41,352 nucleotides of DNA, from positions 1 to 41,352 of the forward strand of contig JAAZFE010000050.1 in NCBI GenBank assembly GCA_012511885.1, in the 5' to 3' direction. A model generated the notes under the pieces. That model did not search any database. It was not told the DNA's origin and saw only the letters and a list, made by a program, of their open reading frames with translations. The stretch is from Lentisphaerota bacterium. Lineage in GTDB: Bacteria; Verrucomicrobiota; Kiritimatiellia; CAIQIC01; Lenti-01. Shown here piece by piece: positions 1-8,523 of this stretch; the first letter of the stretch is position 1; the number at the start of each line of letters is the position of its first letter. Both the position numbers and the translations under genes were made by a program.

Positions 1-29
1 ACAGATCAGGTGTGATAGACTTCTTCATG

Positions 30-98
30 AGTTGGCCTTCTTTTGTTTAACTGCATCCTATTCTGGCAGAATAGGATGAGAATGCCAACTCCTTTTTT
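30..98. terminator. Nested inverted repeat followed by a T-run; possible terminator
   Basis: GAGTTGGC at 30-37 pairs with GCCAACTC at 84-91. Inside it CATCCTATTCTG (54-65) pairs perfectly with CAGAATAGGATG (67-78) around a single base. The outer arm is followed by CTTTTTT (92-98). On the plus strand this would work as a factor-independent terminator for a gene left of the window. Alternatively it is the hairpin arm of the repeat family whose end lies at 101-127. Confidence 0.45.
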
Positions 99-100
99 GT

Positions 101-127
101 CCTCAGGTTGATGAATTATTCAGGTTA
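101..127 (-). repeat. Gene-end repeat, right-end-like copy
   Basis: Read on the minus strand this is TAA followed by CCTGAATAATTCATCA. It matches the right end of the complete element at 18320-18531 (TAA, then CCTGGATTATTCATCA). No gene supplying this TAA is recognised, so it may be a solo or truncated element end. Confidence 0.5.
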
Positions 128-456
128 GAGAAACCTCCTGTTGCAATAGCCTCTGGAACGCGCGCGCCCAAAACACCAAAAATTGCCCCAAAACTCCTCG
201 AAATCGTCCAAAACCATGCAAAATCATCAAAAATCGCCCCACTCCCTCGCCTCAACCGACCAAAATTTCCTCTCATTGCCCAACGCCAATTCCCTGCAAA
301 AAACCCAAATTCCGCCCGAAATCCCCGCCAAAACTCAAAAATCGCCCCCAAAAAGCAAATTTCAGCCTGAAATCGTTTGATTTTCCTCTCATTTTCGCCC
401 CTTATGCCCTTCTGCGGCAGAAAACAGTAATTCTGCTCTCTGGAGACCCCAAAATC

Positions 457-669
457 ATGGGCAAACTGACCAACGACCGCTACCGCATTCATCTGAAAAC
501 CGCCAACTTTTCCGAATGCTATTACCGCGATCAGGAAGACTGGCTCAAGGTCAGCGCCCAAAAACGAATATTCCGAATGACCGCCGAGCAAGTGCTCAAT
601 CACCTCCTGCCCGCTCTGGCCGACATCAAGCCCGGCCTGACCGTTCAAGTCGAGTATCTGCCAGAATAA
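457..669 (+). CDS. Small hypothetical protein, 70 aa
   Basis: A 70-residue soluble protein that I do not recognise. It starts with MGKLTNDRYRIHLKTANFSE and contains QVLNHLLPALADIKPGLTVQ near the C-terminus. There is no signal peptide, membrane segment or cysteine pair. A purine-rich CTGGAGA lies about 10 bases before the ATG. Amino-acid use is balanced and codon use resembles the neighbours, which favours a real gene over a chance frame. It stands alone, convergent to the TonB receptor gene, with the gene-end repeat at 686-700 between the two. Function unknown. Confidence 0.55.
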   Translation: MGKLTNDRYRIHLKTANFSECYYRDQEDWLKVSAQKRIFRMTAEQVLNHLLPALADIKPGLTVQVEYLPE

Positions 670-685
670 CTCCGGCCGGTCCTAA

Positions 686-700
686 CCTGAATAATCCAGG
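686..700. repeat. Gene-end repeat, 15-bp near-palindrome abutting the receptor stop codon
   Basis: CCTGAATAATCCAGG. On the minus strand the TAG stop of the TonB receptor gene (703-701) is followed with no gap by CCTGGATTATTCAGG. It is the short, solo form of the family seen at 18320, 18531, 30921 and 31831. Confidence 0.6.
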
Positions 701-2839
701 CTAAAATGCCACATTCAACCGCGTCCAAAAGACCCGCGGTTGACCAGGAAAATTCTCGCTGCCATGGCGGTTGGACTCAACATAAGACTCGTCGAACACG
801 TTTTTGACGCCGAATTCGAGTTTGGTTGCCACGCGCTCGCTGCTGAACCAAGGCAGAGGATAGTCAAACGCCATATCCACCACCACGGAGGGGTCAATCT
901 CGAAATCATCGCCCAGATATTGCCCCCGGAAGGTCGTGTAATACTTGCTCTTGGCGCGCAAACCAATGCCTGACTGCAACCCCTTGAGCGGCCCGCCGGG
1001 CAGCCGGTAGGCCGTCCACAGCGAAGCGCTGTGCGAGGGCTGCCGCTCGAAGCTGATCTTCTCATCCAAATCCTTGTACTTGCAGAAGGTATACGAGCCC
1101 CACCAGGTCCAATCCTCGTTGAATTCTCCGCTCAATGTTGCCTCAAATCCGCGCGAACGATTGCGTCCGTCCAGAACATAACTGTTGAACGTCGGGTCCA
1201 GCGGATCCAACTGGGGCACATTTTTCTGAGTGATCTGAAACCCCGCCAGCGTCAGCCAAAGATTGTCAAACAGCTTGGCCTTGGTGCCCGCCTCAAATTG
1301 TTCGGACCGCCAGGGATCGTCCAGTTCCTTCTCATTGATGTCCTTGTAGCCGAAGTTCGGACCCTCGGCAAAAGTCACATTCCCAAACAACGCCAGCTCT
1401 GGGCGCGCGAACCAGGTCAGGCCTAGGCGTGGACTGGTTGACCAGGCGTGCTGACCCGCCGCGCTCTTGCTGTAGTCGAACCGCGTGCCGGCCAGCAGGC
1501 GCCACTCCCGCCAACTGGCAAAATCCTGCACAATCAGACCCGTGCGCTCGACCTTGGACTTCGACGGCGACCCCGCTGTCGCCGAACCCGGCACCGCCAG
1601 CACCGGCTCATGCAGAGCCAGCCAATCGGTATAGCCCGTCACAAACGGTTCGCTGCTACTTTCACGCTGCAGCCAATCCCCGCCCAACAGGAGGCGGTGT
1701 TGAGCCTCGCCCCAGTCCAAATCATAGGTCAGGCGCGCATACCCATGATAGTTTTCATCCACCGAATCCCCCGCCGAATAAACAAAACGGGCCTCGTGAC
1801 GCGCAAAAATCTCGTCATAATACTGCATCAGGCTCATCCCGTCGGCCGGCAGCGGATTCGGACTCACCGACCAGTGAACGCGCTCGCTGTCCGCTCTTGC
1901 GTAGCCCGCGCCAACCGCCAGTTGCAGCTGCTCGCTGAAGGAATGCGTGGCACGTCCTTGCACCGTCAAAGCCTTGTAGTCCGCACGCGTATTCTTCGTG
2001 CCATAGTAGGTGTCGCGCGGAACCAGAACATCCCCCTTTAGATAAGGAATGCCCTGATACGCCGCCCGCTCCGTCTGCAAATAGGACGACGACAGCGTCA
2101 GCGTCGTCTTCTCACCCGGCTGCCAGGTGATTGCCGGCGCGATTGTCAGCGTCCAGTCACGATCCAGACCGCTGTGGTGATAATAGGGCTCCTCATAGGT
2201 GAACGCGAACGGCAACCGCGCCGCCAGCCCGTCCGTCAAAATCTCGTTGAAGTCCGTCGTCAACCGCCCCGACGCCCCGTTGCCGAATGTGCCCCCCAGC
2301 GACATCCGATAAAACGCGCCGCTAAAATCCGGCGCACGGCTTACCATGTTGATGCCCCCCCCGCCGCCCTGCAATCCGCTCTGCCCCCCCTGAACGCTGT
2401 TCAGCGGTCCCTTGTAAAATTCGATGCCGTCCAGCGCCGCCGCGTCAAAAAATATCGGCATGCTCGCCGGCAAAACCATCCCATCCAGCATCACATCATT
2501 GCCGCCGAAGCCACGGATGGACGGCTTGCCCCCATTCACGGTAAACGTCGAGCGCCCCCCCGTAAACACCCCCGACGTCTGTTCCAGGGCATCATAGAGC
2601 GAGGTCACATAGCGGCTTTCCATCACCTTCTGCGGAAGGATTTCCACCGAAATCGGCAGCTCAACCGGATCAGCCGGAATCAGCGTCCCTCCCGTGCTTG
2701 TGGTCACATGAGAAGAATCCCGGGGTGCGGTCACCACCACATCCGAAAGCCTGGCCGGCGGCGACACCTCCGCCATTCCCGTCCCGCCCCAAGCCCAAAC
2801 CAACCCCGCAACACAAGCCATCATCCAATAACGCGACAT
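701..2839 (-). CDS. TonB-dependent outer-membrane receptor (siderophore-receptor type)
   Basis: A 712-residue outer-membrane beta-barrel importer, the usual size for this family. Residues 1-23 look like a Sec signal peptide (hydrophobic core, GTGMA before the predicted cut). The plug domain follows, with a likely TonB-box region around SDVVVTAP and typical plug sequence (VEILPQKVMESR, SIRGFGGNDVMLDGM, IEFYKGP, GGGINMVSR). The remainder is barrel-like with alternating aromatic strands, and the chain ends in Phe as outer-membrane proteins do. GGAGG sits just before the ATG. It diverges from arsR1, and two 28-bp palindromes fill the shared promoter, so repression by ArsR1 is likely. Family knowledge suggests a ferric siderophore or similar metal-chelate ligand, but the substrate cannot be read from sequence. 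No tonB-exbBD genes are nearby. Confidence 0.93.
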   Translation of the reverse strand: MSRYWMMACVAGLVWAWGGTGMAEVSPPARLSDVVVTAPRDSSHVTTSTGGTLIPADPVELPISVEILPQKVMESRYVTSLYDALEQTSGVFTGGRSTFTVNGGKPSIRGFGGNDVMLDGMVLPASMPIFFDAAALDGIEFYKGPLNSVQGGQSGLQGGGGGINMVSRAPDFSGAFYRMSLGGTFGNGASGRLTTDFNEILTDGLAARLPFAFTYEEPYYHHSGLDRDWTLTIAPAITWQPGEKTTLTLSSSYLQTERAAYQGIPYLKGDVLVPRDTYYGTKNTRADYKALTVQGRATHSFSEQLQLAVGAGYARADSERVHWSVSPNPLPADGMSLMQYYDEIFARHEARFVYSAGDSVDENYHGYARLTYDLDWGEAQHRLLLGGDWLQRESSSEPFVTGYTDWLALHEPVLAVPGSATAGSPSKSKVERTGLIVQDFASWREWRLLAGTRFDYSKSAAGQHAWSTSPRLGLTWFARPELALFGNVTFAEGPNFGYKDINEKELDDPWRSEQFEAGTKAKLFDNLWLTLAGFQITQKNVPQLDPLDPTFNSYVLDGRNRSRGFEATLSGEFNEDWTWWGSYTFCKYKDLDEKISFERQPSHSASLWTAYRLPGGPLKGLQSGIGLRAKSKYYTTFRGQYLGDDFEIDPSVVVDMAFDYPLPWFSSERVATKLEFGVKNVFDESYVESNRHGSENFPGQPRVFWTRLNVAF

Positions 2840-2946
2840 GCAACTCCTCCGTATTCCTTGTTAAACCTTCACTTCTAGCATGCAAACGATCCCACCCCAC
2901 GAAAAGTTCAAAATCCCCCCTCCATCTTTCTTGTCCACCCGTAATT

Positions 2947-2974
2947 ATTTCCATATATAATTATATATGGAAAT
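2947..2974. promoter_or_regulatory. 28-bp perfect palindrome, operator A of the receptor/arsR1 promoter
   Basis: Half-site ATTTCCATATATAA followed by its exact reverse complement. The centre contains TATAAT on both strands, so it would overlap a -10 box in either direction. Its centre (2960.5) is 87 bp from that of operator B. The position matches the operator pairs at 31110/31197 and 31899/31986. Confidence 0.7.
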
Positions 2975-3033
2975 ATTGATATTTGTAACTTTCTATACAT
3001 CAATTATATATATTAAAATTGTTTATATAGTTT

Positions 3034-3061
3034 TATACCACATATAATTATATGTGAGAAT
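3034..3061. promoter_or_regulatory. Imperfect 28-bp palindrome, operator B upstream of arsR1
   Basis: The core CACATATAATTATATGTG is perfectly palindromic; only the outer positions differ. TATAAT lies inside the core, and TTGTTT about 18 bases upstream could be the -35 box of a promoter reading into arsR1. It ends 61 bases before the arsR1 ATG, the same distance as between operator B and the ATG of arsR2. Confidence 0.65.
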
Positions 3062-3121
3062 TTAGATGTTTACTTTGCATTCGTGCAAGTGTAGTCTTAA
3101 TTGGCGGAAAGGGATATTGTC

Positions 3122-3676
3122 ATGATTTTGACCCCTACTCTTTGGAGGACTTGTCGTGTTTTGGGAAGTCCAACGCGCTTGCGACTGTTGAGGCATATTG
3201 TTCGGCTCGATAGAGCCTGTGTGCAACAGCTGGGCGATTTGGAAAACTTGTCAGAACCGCGTGCAAGTCAAGAATTGCGCCGTTTGCAGGCTCGTGGTTT
3301 GGTTCGTGCCGAGCGGGACGGCCGCTATGTGTTTTATCGGCCGAGCCCTGACCCCAAGGTGCCTTCCGCTCGGCCTATCCTCGAAGCGGCCAAGCTGGCT
3401 CTTGAAAACCATCCCGATGATGAAACCGTACGGCTTGCCTGGGCCTTTGGAAATCAGCGGCGTCTGGATATTCTGTACGCCTTGCAGGCGGGACCTTGTG
3501 ACTATGAGATTCTGAATATGCGTGTGGATATGCCTATCAATACCATGTCCCGGCACCTGCAGATTTTGGCCGATAACGGTTTGGTTGTCAGACAGGACAA
3601 AATATGGCGGTTGGGCAAGGTAACTCATCCGCTGACCAAGGCCATGCTCAAGCTGATCAAGGCCAAGGAGGCGTGA
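3122..3676 (+). CDS. ArsR-family regulator with two winged-helix domains (arsR1)
   Basis: A 184-residue DNA-binding protein made of two ArsR-like winged helices. The first is at about residues 7-75 (RVLGSPTRLRLLRHI, recognition region PRASQELRRLQARGLV, wing with RDGRYVFYRPSP). The second is at about 108-180 (AFGNQRRLDILYAL, recognition region INTMSRHLQILADNGLV). I chose the ATG at 3122 because the paralog at 31285 starts at the same residue and both have a GAAAGG/AAAGGAG site before it. The paralog is about 85% identical by eye, with most differences in the second domain. It diverges from the TonB receptor gene and precedes the ABC genes by 89 bases. It probably binds the two palindromes upstream and represses itself and the receptor. 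The inducer is unknown; few cysteines are present, so a classical metal site is not evident. Confidence 0.85.
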   Translation: MILTPTLWRTCRVLGSPTRLRLLRHIVRLDRACVQQLGDLENLSEPRASQELRRLQARGLVRAERDGRYVFYRPSPDPKVPSARPILEAAKLALENHPDDETVRLAWAFGNQRRLDILYALQAGPCDYEILNMRVDMPINTMSRHLQILADNGLVVRQDKIWRLGKVTHPLTKAMLKLIKAKEA

Positions 3677-3765
3677 TCAGCCCAGCCTGGTTGAACAGTT
3701 TGAAGCGAACCGGCGTTCATAAGGGATAAAATCTGAGTCCACCGAACAACAGGCACAGGATAACC

Positions 3766-4542
3766 ATGGCCACCACTGAAATGAAAAATCTGGCAATAGA
3801 AACCCAGCGCCTGACCAAGCGCTTTCACTCCGGCGCGGGCGTTGTCGAGGCCGTCCGTGATGTGAGCCTGCGACTTGAACGCGGTGAATTTGTCGCGGTC
3901 ATGGGTGCGAGCGGTTCCGGCAAAAGCACTCTCCTGCATCTGCTGGCCGGCCTGACCCGCCCGGATGAGGGCACGATCCGGGTCATGGGCGCCGATATCC
4001 ACGCCCTGTCGGATCGCGGGCTGACCTATTTTCGCCGCAAGCACATTGGGCTGATCTTTCAGGCATTCAATTTGATCCCGTCGCTGAGCGGCGAGGAAAA
4101 CATCGAGTTGCCCATGTTGCTGGGCGGTGAGGCCGGCGATCCGGAACGCGTCAACAGTCTGATCGAACGCCTGGGGTTGCAGCAGGTACGCAAGCGCCAT
4201 CCCGACGCGATGAGTGGTGGAGAACAGCAGCGCGTTGCCATTGGGCGGGCGCTGGTACGCGGACCCTCACTGATTCTGGCCGATGAACCAACCGGCAGCC
4301 TGGACTCCGCCAATGGCCGGAGGCTCTGTGATCTGTTTCGCGAACTCTGTGCCGAAAGCGGCTCCACGGTCCTGATGGTCACGCATAATCCCGTGGTGGC
4401 TTTTTCCGCCAAGCGTTTTTTGATTCTTCGTGACGGCCAATTGGTCGGCCAATTTGACAAGCAGGATTGCCCGAGTGTCCAGGAACTGAACCGGGTCTAC
4501 GTTGATTTGCTGGAAAACAGCCAATCGGGAATCGCTTCATGA
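3766..4542 (+). CDS. ABC transporter ATP-binding protein (LolD/MacB type)
   Basis: A 258-residue nucleotide-binding subunit. Walker A GASGSGKST is at residues 47-55, the Q-loop in LIFQAFNLIPSL at about 97-107, the signature SGGEQQR at 150-156, Walker B LILADEPTGSLD at 169-180, and the H-loop in VLMVTHNP. The ETQRLTKRF start and PTGSLDSANG segment are typical of LolD, MacB and FtsE relatives that act on substrates leaving the inner membrane rather than classical importers. AGGATAACC precedes the ATG. The stop overlaps the start of the permease gene (ATGA), so the two are coupled. It lies in the arsR1 transcription unit. Confidence 0.93.
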   Translation: MATTEMKNLAIETQRLTKRFHSGAGVVEAVRDVSLRLERGEFVAVMGASGSGKSTLLHLLAGLTRPDEGTIRVMGADIHALSDRGLTYFRRKHIGLIFQAFNLIPSLSGEENIELPMLLGGEAGDPERVNSLIERLGLQQVRKRHPDAMSGGEQQRVAIGRALVRGPSLILADEPTGSLDSANGRRLCDLFRELCAESGSTVLMVTHNPVVAFSAKRFLILRDGQLVGQFDKQDCPSVQELNRVYVDLLENSQSGIAS

Positions 4543-7361
4543 AGAGCGTCCCGGTCCTCTTCAAACTGATTCTGGCGCATAATCTGAAGCGCCGGGTGCG
4601 GATGGCCCTAGGCCTCCTGGGCATAGCCATTTCCACCTGCCTGGTGGTGTGGATCATTCGCGGCTATGAAGCAGCGTCCCTCGACAGTCAGCGCGGCGCT
4701 CAGCAGGAAAGTCGCTTTGATGTGACCCTCACCCCTCCCTCTCCTATGGCCATGCCCGGTCAGCGTGGCGCCGGAACTCGCCGTCCGCCCGTGCCAACCG
4801 ATGCCTCGGAACGCTATATCGGCGCAGAATGGATCGAGGGCTTGCGGCAAGACTACGCTGTGGCCGAAGTCGTGCCGCTGGTGACGGGGCGCATCCGGCT
4901 CGTGGACCCGCCCCCCCCGCCCGAACTCTTCAGCGGCAGCTCCATGGCCGGAACCGACAGTCCGACACCCCTGCAAGCCATCGGCCGGGGGCGGTGGCTG
5001 TCCTCCGCGGAACCCGATGGAATCGTCATCTCCAGCCGCTTCGCCGAGCGCTATGACCTGTCTTTGGGGGACACCATTCTCTTGGGCGGCACGGCCACGG
5101 AGAAAACCCTGAACATTATCGGCATGTTGGCCCCCCCAGCGGGACAACGGTCAACCTACGGCATCCCGCACTTGGCCGATGTCTATACGCGTCAGGCTGT
5201 TGCCGAAGAGCTTAATGGCTACTCCGGAAAAATTCATGCCGTGGTTTTGAATCTCAAAGACAAAGATGATGTGGATGGTTTTGTCATGGAATGGTCCGCG
5301 CGCACCGCTGCCGCAGAACCGCCGATTGTCGTGCGCTCACTGATCGCCAAGGGCCATCCCATGGCCGACCGCATGATGTGGATGATCAAGGCACAGGCCC
5401 AAAATGCCATTGTCCTAGGTTTTCTGGCGGCCTGCTTCATCATGTTTGCCACCTTGAGCGGCGGTGTTCGGGAGCGGTTGCGCGAGTTGGCCTCGCTGCG
5501 GGCCATTGCTCTCTCCAAGCCGCAGCTGGTGCTGATGATTTTGATCGAAGCCGCGATGCTGGCCTTGGCCGGATGGCTCCTTGGACTGCTTCTGGCTCGC
5601 GGATTTTTGCGCTTGGGCAATGCTTGGGCCGTCCACTTGAATTTCTTCCGGGCCGGCGCGTTTGCGGATTTCCCACTCGGGAAAACCGCCTTGGCGATGT
5701 CCGCCCTGGCCGTTTTGATCGGAGCGTTTTCAGCGGCTTTGCCGCCCATCTGGACCGGCTGCACCTTGCGCCCCATGGATATCCTGGGCGGTCCGACCGA
5801 AGACCGGATCCGCCGCTTCCCCTGGCGACTGGTGTCTCTGGGCCTCGCTTTGATTGTCATCAACCCGCTGATTGTCCTCATGGCCGATGTCGAGCCCTTC
5901 CATTCGCTGTTTGCCAAGATCACCCGCATAGGCTTCGCCCCCCCCCTGCTCACCTCGGGCGCGGCTATTTTGGGGCTGGCTTTGGTCACCCCTTTGATGG
6001 TGCGCCTGGTTGAAGTGATCTTCAGTCCCGTTCTGGCCTTCCTGCTGCGTCTTGATCGCCGGTTTCTCCGCCAGCAGCTCACTGGCAATTTGCGCCGCAC
6101 GGTCAGCACAACCGTGGCGCTTTCCGCCGGTTTAACGCTGTTCGTTACCGCGCTGGTTTGGGGCTATTCCATGCTTGTGCCTTTCACCCCCGACGACAGT
6201 TTGCCCCAGATGCTCGTTTCCGTCCTGCCCGCCGGCATTCCTCCTTCTGCTGAAAACGAAGTAGCCAACCTGGAAGGCGTCATCCCCGGGCAAAGTTTGC
6301 CCATGGTAGTCGAGCAACCCCGCCTGACCGATGCCATGCTGGCGTCCAAACCCTTTGAATCGGTTGACTCTTCGCAGCAGCACCTCCTGCTGATGGGTAT
6401 AAATCCCGCCCGTGCCTTTTTGGGCAATCAGCCCCTCTTGCGCTTGAAATTCCTGCAGGGCGACCCAGTCACCGCCGCCCGCAAGCTGGCCGAAGGACAC
6501 TATTGCATTGTCCCCGACCACTTTCACACCCAAACAGGTCTCGGTGTCGGCGACTCCTTTGCCGTTAGCGTTCCGTCCGACCCAACCCGGGAAGTCAGCT
6601 ATGAAATCGTCGGCGTTGTCGAAATCCCCGGCTGGAACTGGTTCACAAAATTTTCGGGCATTCGCCGCCGGGCCGTTCGCGCCTTGGCGCTGGTCTTGGC
6701 AGACTTTGATCAAGTCCGTGCCGATTTCGATCTCGAGCGCATTACGGAGTTCTGGCTCAACGCCGAGCCCGGAGTGACCTTCCAAGAGATGGAACAACGG
6801 ATAACCGATGTCGCCAACCGGCATGTCAATGTGACCGTCAATGTGCCCGGAGTCGGCCCGGCGCTCATTCAAAAACAGTATGTGAAAATCACCGAACGCA
6901 ACGACTTGCTGGGCTGGCTGTCATGGCGCGCGGACAGTGTGATTTGGTCGCTGACCCGCTTCCCGCTCCTGGCACTGATCATTGCCTCGCTGGCCGTCTT
7001 CAACACCGTATTCGCCTCCGTGCAGGCCCGCTACTGGCAATTCGGGATCCTGCGGGGTGTCGGCCTTTCCCGAAGCCAGCTCTTCCGCCTTGTAATCAGC
7101 GAGGCGCTGATGATCTTTCTGGCAGCGGGCGTGCTCAGCCTCGTGGCCGGCGTCCTGCTGGCCTGGTGCGGCATGCAGATTTCCACCCATTTCTTCTATT
7201 TCGCGGGACGCACCCCCCCCCTGATCCTGCCATGGAGTGGGCTTTCTGTGGGGTTTGGCATTGCTTTTGCCCTGTGCTTTGTCGCCGGCCTGCTCCCGGC
7301 CTGGCGCATGGCCCGCCAGGAACCGCTCGCGTTTATTCAGGCCGGCCGCCTTTCGGTCTAA
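4539..7361 (+). CDS. ABC transporter permease with two FtsX-like blocks
   Basis: A 940-residue inner-membrane permease partnering the preceding ATPase. An N-terminal membrane segment lies at about residues 22-42, then a large extracytoplasmic domain (about 45-285) of MacB-PCD style. Membrane segments follow at about 287-309, 329-352 and 385-405 (first FtsX block), then at about 431-450, 465-505 and 520-545, a second extracytoplasmic domain, and the C-terminal FtsX block (about 808-828, 850-878, 900-925) ending with LLPAWRMARQEPLAFIQAG. This duplicated layout is known from large DUF214/LolCE-like permeases. Substrate unknown: lipoprotein, lipid or small-molecule export are all possible. Sharing a locus with a TonB receptor is suggestive but proves nothing. 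No periplasmic adaptor (MacA-like) gene is adjacent. Confidence 0.9.
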   Translation: MKSVPVLFKLILAHNLKRRVRMALGLLGIAISTCLVVWIIRGYEAASLDSQRGAQQESRFDVTLTPPSPMAMPGQRGAGTRRPPVPTDASERYIGAEWIEGLRQDYAVAEVVPLVTGRIRLVDPPPPPELFSGSSMAGTDSPTPLQAIGRGRWLSSAEPDGIVISSRFAERYDLSLGDTILLGGTATEKTLNIIGMLAPPAGQRSTYGIPHLADVYTRQAVAEELNGYSGKIHAVVLNLKDKDDVDGFVMEWSARTAAAEPPIVVRSLIAKGHPMADRMMWMIKAQAQNAIVLGFLAACFIMFATLSGGVRERLRELASLRAIALSKPQLVLMILIEAAMLALAGWLLGLLLARGFLRLGNAWAVHLNFFRAGAFADFPLGKTALAMSALAVLIGAFSAALPPIWTGCTLRPMDILGGPTEDRIRRFPWRLVSLGLALIVINPLIVLMADVEPFHSLFAKITRIGFAPPLLTSGAAILGLALVTPLMVRLVEVIFSPVLAFLLRLDRRFLRQQLTGNLRRTVSTTVALSAGLTLFVTALVWGYSMLVPFTPDDSLPQMLVSVLPAGIPPSAENEVANLEGVIPGQSLPMVVEQPRLTDAMLASKPFESVDSSQQHLLLMGINPARAFLGNQPLLRLKFLQGDPVTAARKLAEGHYCIVPDHFHTQTGLGVGDSFAVSVPSDPTREVSYEIVGVVEIPGWNWFTKFSGIRRRAVRALALVLADFDQVRADFDLERITEFWLNAEPGVTFQEMEQRITDVANRHVNVTVNVPGVGPALIQKQYVKITERNDLLGWLSWRADSVIWSLTRFPLLALIIASLAVFNTVFASVQARYWQFGILRGVGLSRSQLFRLVISEALMIFLAAGVLSLVAGVLLAWCGMQISTHFFYFAGRTPPLILPWSGLSVGFGIAFALCFVAGLLPAWRMARQEPLAFIQAGRLSV

Positions 7362-7445
7362 ACCGAACCTGCCCGCAACAAGCGCATGCCCTCTTCCGGC
7401 AACTTGGCCCAATTTCACCCCATGTCCGTCAGGCTTGTATAGCAG

Positions 7446-7458
7446 CCTGAATTATCAC
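7446..7458 (+). repeat. Possible degenerate copy of the gene-end repeat
   Basis: CCTGAATTATCAC lies 85 bases after the permease stop, in the gap before the glycosyltransferase gene. It resembles the core CCTGGATTATKCA but does not abut a stop codon and has no inverted partner. It may be chance. Confidence 0.25.
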
Positions 7459-7521
7459 CAGCATGCCCAATACTCGGTTTGATTGTAGTGTCATGCCCGT
7501 TTGTGATAATCATCATGTGAA

Positions 7522-8523
7522 ATGCAGAGCACTATTCAGATCCTGACCAACATGGCGTTCTTTGAAAGCGCCATCTGGTCTGCCGCCACCACATCCATCT
7601 GCCGGGAAGGTGAAACCCCGGATACCCTCTGCCCAATGCGTCAAGTTTTTCGACTCATGAAACTGCGTCGTCGTTTTGATGCCGTTGTGACCATGGGACC
7701 GCGTGTATCCCTGCTTTACGGTTTGTGCTGCTCTCTCCTGGGCGTGTCATCCCGGCAAATCATGACCGAGGTCTTTCTGGACACACCCCATCCCTCGTCT
7801 TGGCTCTGGCGGATGAAAACTGCGCTGTTCCGACATGTAGCTCGGCGAAGTACCGGCGTCCTCACGAACAGTTCGGGGGAAATCGTGCTCATTGCGGAAC
7901 GATTCCGGATTCCTGAAAACAAACTGCGGTTTGTGCCGATGTACACCACGGTCAAAGAGCCGCGCCTTCATGAACAAAACGATGGATACGTGTTATCCGT
8001 CGGACGAACCCTGCGCGACCTCGACACCCTCTTCAAGGCTGTCGCTTTCATCAGCGCCCCGGTGATCGTCGTGACCGATCGGCATACCCGTTTGCCAGCA
8101 TCCCTGCCAAAAAATGTGCAAATACAGTGCGATATTTCGCTCGAGGCCAGTCGCGACTTGATGCGGCGCTGCGCCATGGTGGTCATCCCCCTCCTGCCCG
8201 TGCCGCGTTCTACCGGCCAGGTTGTCATGTTCGAAGCCATGGCCATGGGCAAACCCGTTATCGCTACTCGAACAGTCGGCACCGCAGACTACATCCGCGA
8301 CGGCGAAAATGGCCTCCTCGTTGCCCCCGGCAACGCTCAAGCCCTGGCTGACTCAATGAGCCAACTATTGACCGACGCGGTTTTGGCCCGCAGTTTGGGC
8401 GCTGCTGCTTTGCAGGACAGCCAAACTCGCTGGACGCCTGACATGCACGCGCAGAACAAATTGGCGGCAATCGAGGCTTTTTGGAAAACCGCAGGCCTCT
8501 TCATACGGGAGGTTGCAATATGA
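7522..8523 (+). CDS. Glycosyltransferase family 4-like protein
   Basis: A 333-residue GT-B fold glycosyltransferase. The N-terminal half is short for the family. The C-terminal half shows the donor-binding pattern: YVLSVGRTLRDLDTLFKAV at about 154-172, then CAMVVIPLL, the E-x7-E-like region MFEAMAMGKPVIATRTVGTADYI, and NGLLVAPGN. The likely role is transfer of a sugar to a surface glycan or glycolipid. The acceptor is unknown. An in-frame TAA at 7507 prevents an upstream extension, and no clear ribosome-binding site precedes the ATG. The stop overlaps the next start (ATGA at 8520-8523), so the two genes are coupled. Confidence 0.82.
   Translation: MQSTIQILTNMAFFESAIWSAATTSICREGETPDTLCPMRQVFRLMKLRRRFDAVVTMGPRVSLLYGLCCSLLGVSSRQIMTEVFLDTPHPSSWLWRMKTALFRHVARRSTGVLTNSSGEIVLIAERFRIPENKLRFVPMYTTVKEPRLHEQNDGYVLSVGRTLRDLDTLFKAVAFISAPVIVVTDRHTRLPASLPKNVQIQCDISLEASRDLMRRCAMVVIPLLPVPRSTGQVVMFEAMAMGKPVIATRTVGTADYIRDGENGLLVAPGNAQALADSMSQLLTDAVLARSLGAAALQDSQTRWTPDMHAQNKLAAIEAFWKTAGLFIREVAI

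Larger units (their letters stand above)
1..456. other. Repeat-rich non-coding leader
   Basis: No convincing gene is visible here. It contains a nested inverted repeat (30-98), a copy of the gene-end repeat (about 101-127), and from about 160 to 370 an A/C-rich, T-poor stretch built from recurring words such as AAAATCG, CCAAAAC and CGCCCC. The same style of sequence recurs at 38560-38690 (opposite strand), 39555-39660 and 41090-41210, so it is probably dispersed intergenic repeat sequence. The long open frame on the minus strand across this region is rich in Phe/Gly/Arg from low-complexity sequence and does not look like a protein. Confidence 0.6.

Noticed and set aside
103-648. 181-codon open frame on the minus strand over the leader
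   Set aside because: It crosses low-complexity repeat sequence and the small plus-strand ORF, is dominated by Phe/Gly/Arg, and has no recognisable domain.
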